From Emticicia aquatica (GTDB lineage Bacteria > Bacteroidota > Bacteroidia > Cytophagales > Spirosomataceae): DNA of 64,000 nucleotides. A program made the position numbers and the translations under genes. A model generated the notes under the pieces. It did no database searches, was not told the origin of the DNA, and saw only the letters and a program-made list of their open reading frames with translations. Shown piece by piece: positions 1-9,942 of the stretch. The stretch is taken from NCBI RefSeq assembly GCF_923079645.1, contig NZ_CAKLPY010000001.1:1508001-1572000 (forward strand). The letters run 5' to 3'. Each line of letters starts with the position of its first letter. Position 1 is the first letter of the stretch.

Positions 1-1722
1 ATCTTCACCGATAAAGTTTTCAAATTCATCTGGTGAAATTTCACCTAATCCTTTAAAACGAGTAATTTCTGGTTTCGGTGATAGCTTATTAATTGCATTT
101 ATTCTCTCTTCGTCAGAATAACAATAAATGGTTTCTTTCTTATTTCTAACCCTAAAAAGCGGTGTTTCTAAAATATATAAATGACCTTCACGTACTAAAT
201 CTGGGAAAAATTGCAAGAAAAAAGTCAATAATAACAAACGGATGTGCATTCCATCAACGTCTGCATCTGTTGCTACAATAATTTTATTATAACGCAAATC
301 GTCCAAGCCATTTTCTATGTTGAGGGCGTGTTGTAGCAAGTTAAACTCTTCATTTTCATAAACGATTTTTTTTGTTAATCCAAAACTATTCAATGGTTTA
401 CCACGAAGACTAAAAACTGCCTGCAATTCTGGATTTCTTGCTTTGGTAATCGAACCACTTGCTGAGTCTCCTTCAGTGATAAACATTACTGTATCGAACC
501 GTTTTTCATTTTTTTCATCATCTAAATGAAAACGACAATCTCTCAATTTTTTGTTATGTAAATTTGCTTTTTTAGCTCTTTCATTAGCTAATTTTCTAAC
601 ACCAGCTAGTTCTTTTCTCTCTCTTTCTGACTGTTCAATTCTTTTCTTTATGGCTTCTTTTACTGCCACATTCATGTGAAGGTAATTATCTAGTTTTTCC
701 TTCAAAAAATCACTGATAAATGTACGGACAGTCGGCGAGTTTGGTTCGGGTGAAATGGTAGCTGAACCTAATTTTGTCTTAGTTTGAGACTCAAAAACTG
801 GTTCTTGTACACGAATTGAAATGGCGGCAATAACAGATTGACGAATATCTTCAGGCGAATAATCTTTGTTAAAATGTTCGCGAATCGTACGAACTAAAGC
901 TTCCTTAAAACCTGAAAGATGAGTTCCACCTTGCGTGGTGTTTTGGCCGTTGACGAAAGAATAATATTCTTCGCCGTATTGATTGCCGTGTGAAAGTGCA
1001 ACTTCAATATCTTCACCTTTTAAATGAATAATTGGATAACGAAGCGAGTCTTCATCGGTCTTTCTTCTTAACAAATCTAAAAGACCATTTTGGGAAATAT
1101 ACTTTTGTTTGTTAAAAACAATTGTCATTCCTGCATTAAGGTAGCAATAATTCCAAATCATTGCTTCAACGAACTGCGGAATATAATGGTAATTTTTAAA
1201 AACTGTTGGGTCAGGTTCAAACAAAACTAGCGTTCCATTTTTTTGCTCAGAATCTATTATTTCAGATTCATTTGTCAATTCTCCTTTATTAAACTCCGCC
1301 CATTTTGATTTACCCTCTCTAAAAGCATGCACTTTAAAATAAGAAGATAGTGCATTGACAGCTTTTGTACCAACTCCATTCAATCCGACAGCTTTTTGAA
1401 ATGCTTTGCTGTCGTATTTTGCACCTGTATTAATTTTTGAAACTACATCAACAACCTTTCCCAGTGGAATTCCTCGACCATAATCTCTTACTTCTACCCT
1501 ACCTTCATCCAATTTAATTTCAATTGACTTTCCATAACCCATTGCATATTCATCAATACAATTATCCATAACTTCTTTTAGAAGAACATAGATTCCATCA
1601 TCGGCAGCCGAACCATCGCCAAGCTTCCCAATGTACATTCCAGGGCGTAAACGAATGTGTTCTTTCCAATCGAGAGACCGAATACTGTCTTCATTGTAGG
1701 TTGCTTCTTTAATCTCAGCCAT
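1..1722 (-). CDS. parE: DNA topoisomerase IV subunit B (partial, 3' end off window)
   Basis: ATPase subunit of a type IIA topoisomerase, which separates and relaxes replicated chromosomes with subunit A. The visible 574 codons start at ATG 1722 ([12 protein letters not shown]) and run off the left edge. The GHKL ATPase fold is seen in the order [17 protein letters not shown] (Bergerat N box), DYGRGIP and [14 protein letters not shown]. The transducer domain follows, and then the TOPRIM signature [16 protein letters not shown] and [10 protein letters not shown]. The EGDSASGS variant and the overall spacing fit Bacteroidota ParE better than GyrB, but this choice rests on family memory. It is divergent from the polysaccharide cluster across about 180 bp. 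Type II topoisomerase B subunit is near certain; ParE versus GyrB is likely. Confidence 0.9.
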   Translation of the reverse strand, partial: MAEIKEATYNEDSIRSLDWKEHIRLRPGMYIGKLGDGSAADDGIYVLLKEVMDNCIDEYAMGYGKSIEIKLDEGRVEVRDYGRGIPLGKVVDVVSKINTGAKYDSKAFQKAVGLNGVGTKAVNALSSYFKVHAFREGKSKWAEFNKGELTNESEIIDSEQKNGTLVLFEPDPTVFKNYHYIPQFVEAMIWNYCYLNAGMTIVFNKQKYISQNGLLDLLRRKTDEDSLRYPIIHLKGEDIEVALSHGNQYGEEYYSFVNGQNTTQGGTHLSGFKEALVRTIREHFNKDYSPEDIRQSVIAAISIRVQEPVFESQTKTKLGSATISPEPNSPTVRTFISDFLKEKLDNYLHMNVAVKEAIKKRIEQSERERKELAGVRKLANERAKKANLHNKKLRDCRFHLDDEKNEKRFDTVMFITEGDSASGSITKARNPELQAVFSLRGKPLNSFGLTKKIVYENEEFNLLQHALNIENGLDDLRYNKIIVATDADVDGMHIRLLLLTFFLQFFPDLVREGHLYILETPLFRVRNKKETIYCYSDEERINAINKLSPKPEITRFKGLGEISPDEFENFIGED

Positions 1723-1737
1723 TTTTAATAATAATAT

Positions 1738-1780
1738 TTTGTATTTTAGATTTTTATTAATTTACTTTGTATTTCAAAGT
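1738..1780. promoter_or_regulatory. Candidate overlapping divergent promoters/operator
   Basis: Between parE and the exporter gene, a TTTG (1738-1741) lies 20 nt before TTACTTTG (1762-1769), close to the Bacteroidota -33/-7 pattern (TTTG, TAnnTTTG). The -7-like element is one arm of an inverted repeat, ACTTTG (1764-1769), TATTT, CAAAGT (1775-1780), so the mirror ACTTTG also faces parE. It may be an operator or two overlapping promoters. This is inference from motifs only. Confidence 0.3.
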
Positions 1781-1903
1781 TCTTTTTAATACATACTTAG
1801 CATGAAACAGCAACAAAATAAAAAAACTTGCTTTACTTTGCATAACTTTTCGCAACGCTGCAAGAGTAAATCCAAAAGCTTTTTGACAAATAACGTTATT
1901 GAT

Positions 1904-4381
1904 ATGAAATTAAGCAAGAATAGTTTTTCACAATTTTTTTTCAAATTTACGCTTTTTATACTGATTCTAAGCAAATCTTTTGGACAAAATCCAGTTGCTA
2001 CTCCTACTGGTCCAACCACAACACCAGCTACAATTCCAGGTAACCTCCCGATTGGCATTCCTACAAATGCAAATGCTAATCAACCTAAAGCCAATATGCC
2101 TTTACCAGCAAAAAATCGGGCTTTAAACAATAATGACCCAAATGCTGCAAGAAATGTAGTTGGCAACGTAACCGACCAAAGAGCCATTACAAAAGAAGAC
2201 TCGCTCAGAATGATTCGTGAAGAAGAAGCGAATCAAGACGCTGCCAAAGTTACTTTACGCAGAAGAATTTTTGGCTATAATCTTTTTAACACTGTAAAGT
2301 TTGACCCAACTCCTGCTATTAACATAGCCACTCCGAGCAATTATGTTTTAGGACCAAATGATCAATTAATAATCGACATTTATGGGTATGCACAAGCTAT
2401 GTATAAACCAATTGTATCGCCTGATGGATATATTACCATCGAACGCGTTGGTTTAATATATGTTGCCGGCTCTACAATTGAACAAGCAAAAGAAAAAATC
2501 AAAAATCGTCTCTCAAAAATATATGTTGGATTAAATCCATTTTCAGGATTTCCTGCGAATACTTTTTGTAATATTTCTTTGGGAAATATCAGAAGTATAA
2601 AAGTAACAATTACTGGTGAAGTAATTGCCCCAGGAACATACACACTTTCATCATTATCAACTACACTCAATGCACTTTATGCTTGCGGTGGACCAAACGA
2701 AATTGGCACTTATCGTAAAATACATGTGATTAGAAACAATCAAATTATTTCAACATTTGATTTATATGAGTTACTAATTAATGGTTTTGCTAAAAACAAT
2801 ATAATTTTACAAGACCAAGATGTAATTCAAGTTCTTCCATATTCTGCAAGAATTGCTGTACAAGGAAATACAAAAAGAAATGGTTTATTTGAATTATTAG
2901 AAGATGAAAAGCTTAATAAAGTAATAGAATTTGCAGGCGGATTTAATGCTTATGCTTATCGTCACCGAATTAAAATTCACCGAAATACTTCAAGAGAAAG
3001 AAAAATCTTGGATGTGATGGAAACCCAATTTAATAATTTTGGTGTTCAATCAGGTGATTCAGTTGTGATTGAAAGAGTGATTGAAAGATATGAAAACATG
3101 GTTACGATTAATGGCTCTATTTTTCGTCCAGGAGAATATTCTTTAGAATCAAATCAGACACTTACGCAATTAATTACATCGGCAGAAGGTTTAAAAGGAG
3201 AAGCTTTGGTTGGTCGTGTCTCGGTTATCAGAACCAGAGAAGATATGATTGTAGAAAATATTTCAGTCAATTTAGAGGATATTTTAAAAGGAAAAGCTCC
3301 AGATTTAGTATTAAAGAGAGAAGATATTATTACAATCCCATCTATTTTTGATTTAACCGAACCAGCTTACGTTAGAATTCAAGGAGCAATCAACAATCCC
3401 GAAGGTGTGGATGGTATTGAAATACCATTTCTAAGAAATATGACAATTGAAGATGTTTTAGTAAACGTTGGAGGTTTATCAGAATCAGCATCACTCGCTC
3501 GAGTTGAAGTAGTTAGAAGAAAAAGAAATGTTGACCCAACCTCTGCCAATGCACAAATTTCGGATACATATAATTTTGATATTAACTCTAATTTGAGTGT
3601 TGAACAAACTGGAAAGAAATTCGTTTTATTCCCTTTTGATGAAATTTTTATTAGAAAATCTCCTAATTATGTCAAACAAACATTCGTTGAGATTCAAGGA
3701 GAAGTAATTTTTCCTTCAATTTATGGTATAAAAAGTAAAACCGAGAAAATTTCTGACTTAATCCAACGTGCAGGAGGACTTTCACCACAAGCGTATTTGG
3801 AAGGTGCTACATTAGTTCGACAAATTCAGCTTAGTGAAATCGAACTAACACAAAGACAAAAAGCGATTTCAGAAATAACTAATAGCGTAAAAGGAAACCA
3901 AACGGTACAGGTTGAAGAAGTAAATGCGAAAACTATTTCTTCAATTGGCATTGATTTAACAAAAATTATGCAAAACCCAGGCTCTGTTGAAGATATGATT
4001 TTGCAAGATGGTGATATTATCCGAATCCCAAAAAGATTAGAAACTGTGCGAGTACAAGGAGAAGTTTTGTATCCTACCACTGTTAAATATTTGGATGATA
4101 AAGGTTTTATTAACTACATTTCAAGTGCTGGTGGATTTACTAAAAAATCTTTAAAAAGTAAGTCTTACATTTTATATGCAAACGGTTCTGTTGACCGAAC
4201 ACGTAAATTTTTATTTGTGAATTTATATCCCAAAGTTGCTCCTGGTTCTGAGATTATTATTCCTCAAAAAACAGCAACAGCTCAACAACAATTGGCTCAA
4301 GCTCAAGCATTATTTGCTACTGTGGCTGGCACCATTACAACTTTGTTAAGTATATTTACCATATTTAGACTTTCAAAATAA
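1904..4381 (+). CDS. SLBB-domain polysaccharide export protein (Wza-like)
   Basis: Outer-membrane/periplasmic exporter for surface polysaccharide. An in-frame ATG exists at 1802, but ATG 1904 is preferred: it gives a standard signal peptide (MKLSKNSFSQ, then a hydrophobic stretch ending SKSFGQ) and an 825-residue protein. A Pro/Thr/Asn-rich linker follows. The polysaccharide export domain lies at about residues 140-215 (NYVLGPNDQLIIDIYG, PDGYITIERVG). Several SLBB-type repeats follow (VTITGEVIAPGTYTL, VTINGSIFRPGEYSL, VEIQGEVIFPSIYGI, VRVQGEVLYPTTVKY). A hydrophobic C-terminal segment (TVAGTITTLLSIFTIF) may anchor it. At more than twice the length of E. coli Wza (about 380 residues), it is of the long multi-SLBB type common in Bacteroidota. 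First gene of a same-strand cluster with the Wzz-like and ABC export genes, so a role in glycan export is well supported. Confidence 0.88.
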   Translation: MKLSKNSFSQFFFKFTLFILILSKSFGQNPVATPTGPTTTPATIPGNLPIGIPTNANANQPKANMPLPAKNRALNNNDPNAARNVVGNVTDQRAITKEDSLRMIREEEANQDAAKVTLRRRIFGYNLFNTVKFDPTPAINIATPSNYVLGPNDQLIIDIYGYAQAMYKPIVSPDGYITIERVGLIYVAGSTIEQAKEKIKNRLSKIYVGLNPFSGFPANTFCNISLGNIRSIKVTITGEVIAPGTYTLSSLSTTLNALYACGGPNEIGTYRKIHVIRNNQIISTFDLYELLINGFAKNNIILQDQDVIQVLPYSARIAVQGNTKRNGLFELLEDEKLNKVIEFAGGFNAYAYRHRIKIHRNTSRERKILDVMETQFNNFGVQSGDSVVIERVIERYENMVTINGSIFRPGEYSLESNQTLTQLITSAEGLKGEALVGRVSVIRTREDMIVENISVNLEDILKGKAPDLVLKREDIITIPSIFDLTEPAYVRIQGAINNPEGVDGIEIPFLRNMTIEDVLVNVGGLSESASLARVEVVRRKRNVDPTSANAQISDTYNFDINSNLSVEQTGKKFVLFPFDEIFIRKSPNYVKQTFVEIQGEVIFPSIYGIKSKTEKISDLIQRAGGLSPQAYLEGATLVRQIQLSEIELTQRQKAISEITNSVKGNQTVQVEEVNAKTISSIGIDLTKIMQNPGSVEDMILQDGDIIRIPKRLETVRVQGEVLYPTTVKYLDDKGFINYISSAGGFTKKSLKSKSYILYANGSVDRTRKFLFVNLYPKVAPGSEIIIPQKTATAQQQLAQAQALFATVAGTITTLLSIFTIFRLSK

Positions 4382-4420
4382 ACAAGTCGATACACTAGCT
4401 TTCAATTGATTTAAGATAAA

Positions 4421-5518
4421 ATGGCAGAATTTCAAACCATACAAGAAGAGCAAATTAGTACCAAAGATTTGTTTAAAAAGATAATTGGTATTTTTAAGCT
4501 TATAGGTAATGAATGGAGATTATTATTAATAAGTATCGCTTTAGGCACTTTATTGAGTATTATTCTTGATGTAAAAGAACTAAAAGATACTGAATACACA
4601 GGTGAAATTCAGTTTAACTTAGAGTCTGGTGGTGGCGGGCAAGCTGGATTTGGCGGATTAGGTGGGCTAGCAAATGCCTTCGGAATGGGTGGCATGGGCG
4701 GTGCTACTTCAAATGACTTGTTTAGCGGTGGAAACTTTGGCTTACTTGTCGCTTCAAAAGCTCTTTACGAAAAAGCATTGATGAAAGAGGTAATTGTTGG
4801 TGGCAAGAAAACTTTGTTTATAAATTTATACAAAGACAGCAGTGATATTGCTAAAAAAGAATGGGGAGGAGATTTGCTTCACGAACCAAATTTTAAAGCA
4901 ATTGCCTATAAATTTAAACAAAAAAAACCAATCGATTTCACAAAAGAAGAAAATGTTATTTTGGCAACAATTTTTGAGAAATTACTTGCCCAAACACAGT
5001 TACAACCATTAGATAAAATGGGGTCTATTATGATTTTGTCGGCAACTACCAATAGTGAATTGCTCACAAAAGTATGGTTAGAAACTTTATTAAAGTCATT
5101 AGAGGAGTTTTATGTCGAGGTTAGAACTAGAAAAACTAGAGAAATTTACGACATACAAATGATTCGATTAAAAGAACTTGAAGGTAAGTTAAGTTCGACA
5201 GATAGACAATTAGCTAACGCTACTTTTCAGAGTATTAATGCCGTTGACCCAACAGCACCAATGAGAACTCAGCAACTAAATAGAAGCAATAATTATATTT
5301 CCACTCAATACTATAATCAATTGGCAGCCGTTGAACAATTAAAAATGGCTCTTATCAATCAAACACCATTGTTTACTGTTTTACAACCAGTAAGATTGCC
5401 ACTTTTACAGAAAAATTATACAGTTGGTGGAAATACAAAAACAGGGGCTTTTTTAGGCTTCTTCCTATGTTTAGTATTTATTATTGTTAGAAAATCATAT
5501 CAAGAACTGATGAGCTAA
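4421..5518 (+). CDS. Wzz-like polysaccharide chain-length/co-polymerase protein
   Basis: Inner-membrane protein of the Wzz/GumC type, expected to work with the SLBB exporter to set glycan length or couple export. 365 residues. TM1 is near residues 34-50 (WRLLLISIALGTLLSIIL) and TM2 near 340-357 (GAFLGFFLCLVFIIV), with a large periplasmic part between that includes a helical stretch (IYDIQMIRLKELEGKL) and a Pro-rich segment before TM2. A Gly-rich insert occurs at about residues 70-105 (GGGGQAGFGGLGGLANAFGM). There is no BY-kinase domain, so phosphorylation control is not encoded here. It starts 39 bp after the exporter gene and is followed 51 bp later by the ABC permease, suggesting one transcription unit. 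Confidence 0.8.
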   Translation: MAEFQTIQEEQISTKDLFKKIIGIFKLIGNEWRLLLISIALGTLLSIILDVKELKDTEYTGEIQFNLESGGGGQAGFGGLGGLANAFGMGGMGGATSNDLFSGGNFGLLVASKALYEKALMKEVIVGGKKTLFINLYKDSSDIAKKEWGGDLLHEPNFKAIAYKFKQKKPIDFTKEENVILATIFEKLLAQTQLQPLDKMGSIMILSATTNSELLTKVWLETLLKSLEEFYVEVRTRKTREIYDIQMIRLKELEGKLSSTDRQLANATFQSINAVDPTAPMRTQQLNRSNNYISTQYYNQLAAVEQLKMALINQTPLFTVLQPVRLPLLQKNYTVGGNTKTGAFLGFFLCLVFIIVRKSYQELMS

Positions 5519-5569
5519 ATTCAGAGTTTGATATTAAAAAAATCACTCCCCAAATAAGGGGTTTTATCA

Positions 5570-6403
5570 ATGGAAAAGGGCAACGAAATTATTATAAAAG
5601 CTGGTAAATCAGCATTACATTATTGGCGTGAGGTTTGGAGACAAAGAGAGTTATTTTGGATTCTAGGCAAAAGAGATGTAATGGTTAGGTATAAGCAAAC
5701 TGTGCTTGGTGTTGCATGGGGTGTTATTCGTCCATTACTCACAGCATTAGTTATGGTTTTTGCTTTTGGCAAAATTGCTAAACTTGAGCAAGGTTCTACT
5801 ATTCCTTATATGTTGGTTGTTATTCCAGGAGTTATTATTTGGTTATTCTTTTCTCAATGTCTTTCACAAATTAGTAATAGCATTGTTGGAAATGGAAATT
5901 TGGTTTCAAAAGTGTATTTCCCAAGAATAATAATACCTTTTAGCTCACTGCTTGTCGGATTACTCGATGCTCTTATAGCCTTCGCAATGTTTTTTGTATT
6001 TTGCATATACTACCAGTTTTTACCTAATTGGCACATCATATTCGCTCCAATATTTTTATTTTTAGCTTATTTAGGTGCATTTGGAGCTGGCCTATTTGCG
6101 TCAGTTTTAAACGTAAAATACCGTGATGTAGCTCAAATCATACCATTTATTGTCCAATTTGGGTATTTTATTTCACCAGTTGCTTATTCTAGCGAAAGAG
6201 TAAAAGACGAATGGTGGTATCCAATTTATAATCTAAATCCTGTAGCTGGAACAATTGATGGACTAAGATGGTGTTTATTAGGTGATTATTCTCAGTTTAA
6301 TTGGCAAAGTTTTTTTCCAATGCTCGTTTTTGTGATGGTTTCAGTACTTATTTCAATTTGGTTTTTCCGCAAAAATGAGAATTCATTTGTTGACCATATT
6401 TGA
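5570..6403 (+). CDS. ABC-2 type polysaccharide export permease (Wzm-like)
   Basis: Membrane subunit of the ABC transporter that moves a lipid-linked polysaccharide across the inner membrane. 277 residues, usual for the family. The N-terminal amphipathic region YWREVWRQRELFWILGKRDV precedes six predicted hydrophobic segments, beginning with LTALVMVFAFGKIA and ending with MLVFVMVSVLISIWFF. The family motif around the second helix is visible (YMLVVIPGVIIWLFFSQ), as is the NPVAGTIDGLRWCLLG segment before the last helix. The ATPase subunit follows after 120 bp. Whether the substrate is an O-antigen-like chain or a capsule cannot be read from this protein. Confidence 0.9.
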   Translation: MEKGNEIIIKAGKSALHYWREVWRQRELFWILGKRDVMVRYKQTVLGVAWGVIRPLLTALVMVFAFGKIAKLEQGSTIPYMLVVIPGVIIWLFFSQCLSQISNSIVGNGNLVSKVYFPRIIIPFSSLLVGLLDALIAFAMFFVFCIYYQFLPNWHIIFAPIFLFLAYLGAFGAGLFASVLNVKYRDVAQIIPFIVQFGYFISPVAYSSERVKDEWWYPIYNLNPVAGTIDGLRWCLLGDYSQFNWQSFFPMLVFVMVSVLISIWFFRKNENSFVDHI

Positions 6404-6460
6404 TATTAAATAAATATTGAATCTATGATTTTTATTAGATTTAGTATCGCTCTGATTTAC

Positions 6461-6511
6461 TATTTTTGCAATTAACTTCTACTATTAAAAGCCTAATTTA
6501 AAGGCTTTTAA
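6461..6511 (+). promoter_or_regulatory. TAnnTTTG element and hairpin before the export ATPase gene
   Basis: TATTTTTG at 6461-6468 matches the Bacteroidota -7 element. Downstream, TTAAAAGCCT (6485-6494) pairs with AGGCTTTTAA (6502-6511) around a 7-nt loop, ending 12 nt before the ATG at 6524. There is no U-run after the stem (it is followed by AAAAC), so it is not a normal terminator. It may be a leader structure of a second promoter, separating ATPase from permease expression. No convincing -33 element was found. Confidence 0.3.
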
Positions 6512-6523
6512 AAAACAATATAA

Positions 6524-7768
6524 ATGAAAGCAATTTCAATAGAAAATATTTCAAAAAAATACATTCTTAGTCACAAAAAGAAAAAATATCAAAACCTGAA
6601 AGAAAGTGTTTCTGGTTTTTTTGAAGAACTTTTTACCAACAAAGATGAAGAAGAAACAAAAGAAGTTTTCTGGGCTTTACGAAATGTAAGTTTCGATATT
6701 GAACAAGGAGACAGAATTGGAATTGTTGGTGCAAACGGTGCAGGGAAGTCAACTTTACTGAAAATTTTAAGCCGAATTACAGAACCGACGCACGGTGAAG
6801 TAAAGGTAAATGGACGGATGGCTAGTCTCTTAGAAGTGGGTACAGGATTTCATCCAGAACTTACTGGTAGAGAAAATATCTTTCTTAATGGAGCAATTCT
6901 TGGAATGCGACAAAATGAAATAAGAAGTCAATTTGATGAAATTGTAGATTTTGCAGGTATTGAAAAATTTCTTGATACTCCTGTAAAACGTTATTCATCA
7001 GGAATGTATGTACGTTTAGGATTTGCAATTGCAGCTCATTTAGAACCAGAAATTTTGATTGTTGATGAGGTTTTAGCTGTTGGGGACTCTGAATTTCAAA
7101 AGAAATGTCTAGGTAAAATGAAAGATGTTTCAAGCAGTGGACGAACTATTTTGTTTGTTAGTCATAATGTAACCGCAGTTCAAGGATTATGTAATAAAGC
7201 AGCTTTTCTTCAAAAAGGGAAGTTGGTTAAATATGGAGAAGTTGGAGACGTACTACATGATTACATGGCAAGTATTTCTAAATTTCAACTCCAACAACAT
7301 TGGGATACACCAGAGGTAGCCCCAGGAAATGACCAAGTTAGAATTAAAAATATTGAAGTTGTTCCAGATTTTGTTAATGGAGGTAAAAATATTGATGTTC
7401 GAACTCCATTAAAAGTGAATTTTGAGTTTTGGAATATGCACGCATCTGCTCACCTAAATTTGAGTATGTTTTTGTATAACATGACAGGTGAATGTGTTTT
7501 TAACGTTGGAAGTCAAGCAAAAACCTTTTCAAACGGTTTGGTGAAAGGCGTACTCGAAATTCCAGGCAATTTTCTAAATGATGGTTCATATTACATTTCA
7601 GTTATGATTGTGAAAGATACTGCCGACCCAATTTTCTTTATGGAAGAAGCCATCAGTTTTGACGTTGCAGATTACCGAGAAGGAACTAATTGGTATGGAA
7701 AATGGCCTGGTGCGGTTCGTCCAATAAATATTCCGATTCAAACTTGGAAAGTTGATGGATTGCTTTAA
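6524..7768 (+). CDS. Polysaccharide ABC transporter ATPase with C-terminal glycan-binding domain (Wzt-like)
   Basis: Cytoplasmic ATPase partner of the upstream permease. 414 residues. Walker A GANGAGKST lies at about residues 70-78, the signature region is YSSGMYVRLGFAI, Walker B is PEILIVDEVLAVGD, and the H-loop is LFVSHN. From about residue 255 a beta-rich extension (VRIKNIEVVPDF, FEFWNMHASAHLNLSMFL, FLNDGSYYISVMIV) matches the Wzt C-terminal domain. In studied Wzt proteins that domain recognises the finished non-reducing end of the glycan before export. Its presence suggests an ABC-dependent pathway in which the chain is completed in the cytoplasm and then exported. Confidence 0.92.
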   Translation: MKAISIENISKKYILSHKKKKYQNLKESVSGFFEELFTNKDEEETKEVFWALRNVSFDIEQGDRIGIVGANGAGKSTLLKILSRITEPTHGEVKVNGRMASLLEVGTGFHPELTGRENIFLNGAILGMRQNEIRSQFDEIVDFAGIEKFLDTPVKRYSSGMYVRLGFAIAAHLEPEILIVDEVLAVGDSEFQKKCLGKMKDVSSSGRTILFVSHNVTAVQGLCNKAAFLQKGKLVKYGEVGDVLHDYMASISKFQLQQHWDTPEVAPGNDQVRIKNIEVVPDFVNGGKNIDVRTPLKVNFEFWNMHASAHLNLSMFLYNMTGECVFNVGSQAKTFSNGLVKGVLEIPGNFLNDGSYYISVMIVKDTADPIFFMEEAISFDVADYREGTNWYGKWPGAVRPINIPIQTWKVDGLL

Positions 7769-7837
7769 ATGCTCTCCAAATGAGTTAAATTTTCATAATT
7801 ATTTTCTAAATTTTCGCCACAAAAGTGGCACGTTCAA

Positions 7838-8917
7838 GTGGCTATAAACGTAACAAAATCTTTTTTACCTCCTATTGAAGAATACCAAGAAATTATTAAG
7901 GGTATTTGGGAAAATACTTGGCTCACAAATAATGGGCCTCTGGTTAGAAAATTAGAAGGTCAACTAAAGGAATATTTAGACGTTGAAAACCTATTATTTG
8001 TAAGTAATGGTACAATTGCTATTCAAATTGCATTAAAAGCACTTAATATAACAGGAGAAATTATTACAACTCCTTTTTCCTACTGTGCAACCACTACGTC
8101 AATTCTTTGGGAAAATCTCCAACCAGTTTTTGTTGACATAGAGCCAAAAACCTACAATATAAATGCCGATTTGATTGAAGTAGCTATCACTGATAAAACT
8201 TCCGCAATTATGGCAACGCATGTTTATGGTCGCCCTTGTGAAGTAGAAAAAATCGAAGCTATAGCACAAAAACATAATTTAAAAGTAATTTATGATGGAG
8301 CTCATTGTTTTGGAGCAACATATAAAGGAAAATCACTTCTTTCATTTGGAGACATTACCACCTGCAGTTTTCATGCAACTAAAGTCTTTCACACAATTGA
8401 AGGCGGAAGCGTGGTCTGTAATAACATTGATTTATTAAAAAAATTAGAGCTTTATAGAAGTTTTGGACATAAAAATGATGACTATTATATGATGGGCATC
8501 AATGCAAAAAACTCTGAATTTCATGCAGCAATGGGGCTTTGTAATTTGCCAAAAGTTGGAAATATCATTGAAAACAGAAAAGTAATTTCTGAAAAATATG
8601 ATTCCTTACTAAATTGGGAGAAATTAGAAAGACCAAGCAATGAAATTGCGGGTTTTACTTATAATTATTCGTATTATCCGATAGTTTTGGCATCAGAAGA
8701 AAAGCTAATCCAAGTAACAGATGCCCTAAAAAAAGAAGAAATTACACCAAGAAGATATTTCTATCCATCACTTAATCAACTCCCCTACTTAGATTTCTAT
8801 AATCCTTGTCCAGTTTCTGAAAGTATCTCATCAAGGGCATTATCTTTGCCTCTTTATTATGATTTATCATTGGATGATGTTGAGAAAATTTCAGCAATTA
8901 TCAATCAAAATCTTTAG
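7838..8917 (+). CDS. DegT/DnrJ/EryC1/StrS-family sugar aminotransferase
   Basis: PLP-dependent enzyme that normally aminates a nucleotide-activated keto sugar to make an amino sugar for a surface glycan. 359 residues. The start is GTG 7838; no in-frame ATG lies nearby and the sequence there (INVTKSFLPPIEEY) matches the usual family N-terminus. Visible features are the substrate-loop LTNNGPLVRKLE, the cofactor region SNGTIAIQIALKAL, the Asp-containing VIYDGAHCFGA, and the Schiff-base lysine in FHATKVFHTIEGG (about K182). A small hairpin, GCCAC-AAAA-GTGGC (7816-7829), lies just upstream. The exact sugar cannot be told from sequence; related enzymes make 3- or 4-amino sugars. Confidence 0.87.
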   Translation: MAINVTKSFLPPIEEYQEIIKGIWENTWLTNNGPLVRKLEGQLKEYLDVENLLFVSNGTIAIQIALKALNITGEIITTPFSYCATTTSILWENLQPVFVDIEPKTYNINADLIEVAITDKTSAIMATHVYGRPCEVEKIEAIAQKHNLKVIYDGAHCFGATYKGKSLLSFGDITTCSFHATKVFHTIEGGSVVCNNIDLLKKLELYRSFGHKNDDYYMMGINAKNSEFHAAMGLCNLPKVGNIIENRKVISEKYDSLLNWEKLERPSNEIAGFTYNYSYYPIVLASEEKLIQVTDALKKEEITPRRYFYPSLNQLPYLDFYNPCPVSESISSRALSLPLYYDLSLDDVEKISAIINQNL

Positions 8918-8941
8918 TTTACCACTAAACATTTATTATCA

Positions 8942-9922
8942 TTGGTTACAGTTTCCATCATAATCGTCAACTATCGTACGCCCGAATTAATTGTTGAATG
9001 TATCAAAACAATCAAACAATTTACGACCAAAGTTGACTACGAAATTATTGTAGTTGACAATGCTTCAAAAGCTGATGATGAAGGATACATTAAGTCTTTA
9101 TTCCCTGCAACCCGCTGGTTATCAATGAATTATAACGCAGGATTTGCTCGTGCTAATAATGCTGGAATGAGAATTGCAAACGGTAAATATTTACTATTGC
9201 TCAATTCAGACACAAAGCTTTATGAAGATGTTATTGATAGATGTGTGGCAAGATTAGAAGCAAGACCAGACGTGATTGCGGGTGGTGCTTACCAAGTTTA
9301 TCCAGATTTAACACCTCGAACGTTTTATCATACATTTACTTTTCGTCGTGATTTTTGGATTGTACCACCTAAATTTCGTAATATTCTAAACTCGCTCATT
9401 CAACAAAAAAAATACCAAGACCCAGAGCAAGTAGATTATATTGCGGCAGCTTTTTTAATGGTTAGAAAAGAAGGTTTTGAAAAAACTGGTGGTTTGGACG
9501 AAGAATTCTTTTTATATGGTGAAGACACAGAATGGGGTTACCGACTAAGCAAATTAGGCAAACTTTTGGTTTTCAAAGATTGCAATATTATTCATGAAGA
9601 ATGGGGAAGTAAACCCGAACGCTACGAAGAAGCACAAAATTATACGTATTTCAATCGTTTTGACCAACAAATACAACTTTCTAACTTAGTCTGGATTAGA
9701 AAACAATATGGTGCATTTCATTTTTTTATGTTAATGCTCCATTATTGGTTTTGGGTTCCAACTTTTTATATGATGAAATTTGTGTCAAATTTGTTAGAAA
9801 AAAAATCACCGTTTGTACAATTAGAAAACCAAAAAAAGTTCGCTCAAACAATAGCAACCTTTTCGAATTATTTTTGGAAAATATTACTAAAAAAAGCTAC
9901 TTTCTATAAATTAAGTAAATAA
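8942..9922 (+). CDS. Glycosyltransferase family 2
   Basis: Inverting GT-A glycosyltransferase that adds a sugar to the growing surface glycan at the cytoplasmic face. 326 residues. TTG 8942 is the only sensible start because it directly precedes the first beta strand VTVSIIIVNYRTPELI. Motifs are VDNASKADD, the DxD-like LLNSDTKL (nucleotide-sugar/metal binding) and the acceptor-side GLDEEFFLYGEDTEWGYRL with the ED pair. The C-terminal third holds aromatic hydrophobic stretches (FHFFMLMLHYWFWVPTFYMM) that may contact the membrane. The family is close to rhamnosyltransferase-type GT2 enzymes, but donor and acceptor are unknown. It lies 24 bp after the aminotransferase and 20 bp before the next transferase. 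Confidence 0.85.
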   Translation: MVTVSIIIVNYRTPELIVECIKTIKQFTTKVDYEIIVVDNASKADDEGYIKSLFPATRWLSMNYNAGFARANNAGMRIANGKYLLLLNSDTKLYEDVIDRCVARLEARPDVIAGGAYQVYPDLTPRTFYHTFTFRRDFWIVPPKFRNILNSLIQQKKYQDPEQVDYIAAAFLMVRKEGFEKTGGLDEEFFLYGEDTEWGYRLSKLGKLLVFKDCNIIHEEWGSKPERYEEAQNYTYFNRFDQQIQLSNLVWIRKQYGAFHFFMLMLHYWFWVPTFYMMKFVSNLLEKKSPFVQLENQKKFAQTIATFSNYFWKILLKKATFYKLSK

Positions 9923-9942
9923 TAATTCTTTCACCATTTGTT

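Noticed and set aside
4627-4735. Gly-rich repeat in the Wzz-like protein as a novel domain
   Set aside because: Gly-rich inserts at this position are common in Bacteroidota relatives, from memory; not notable on its own.
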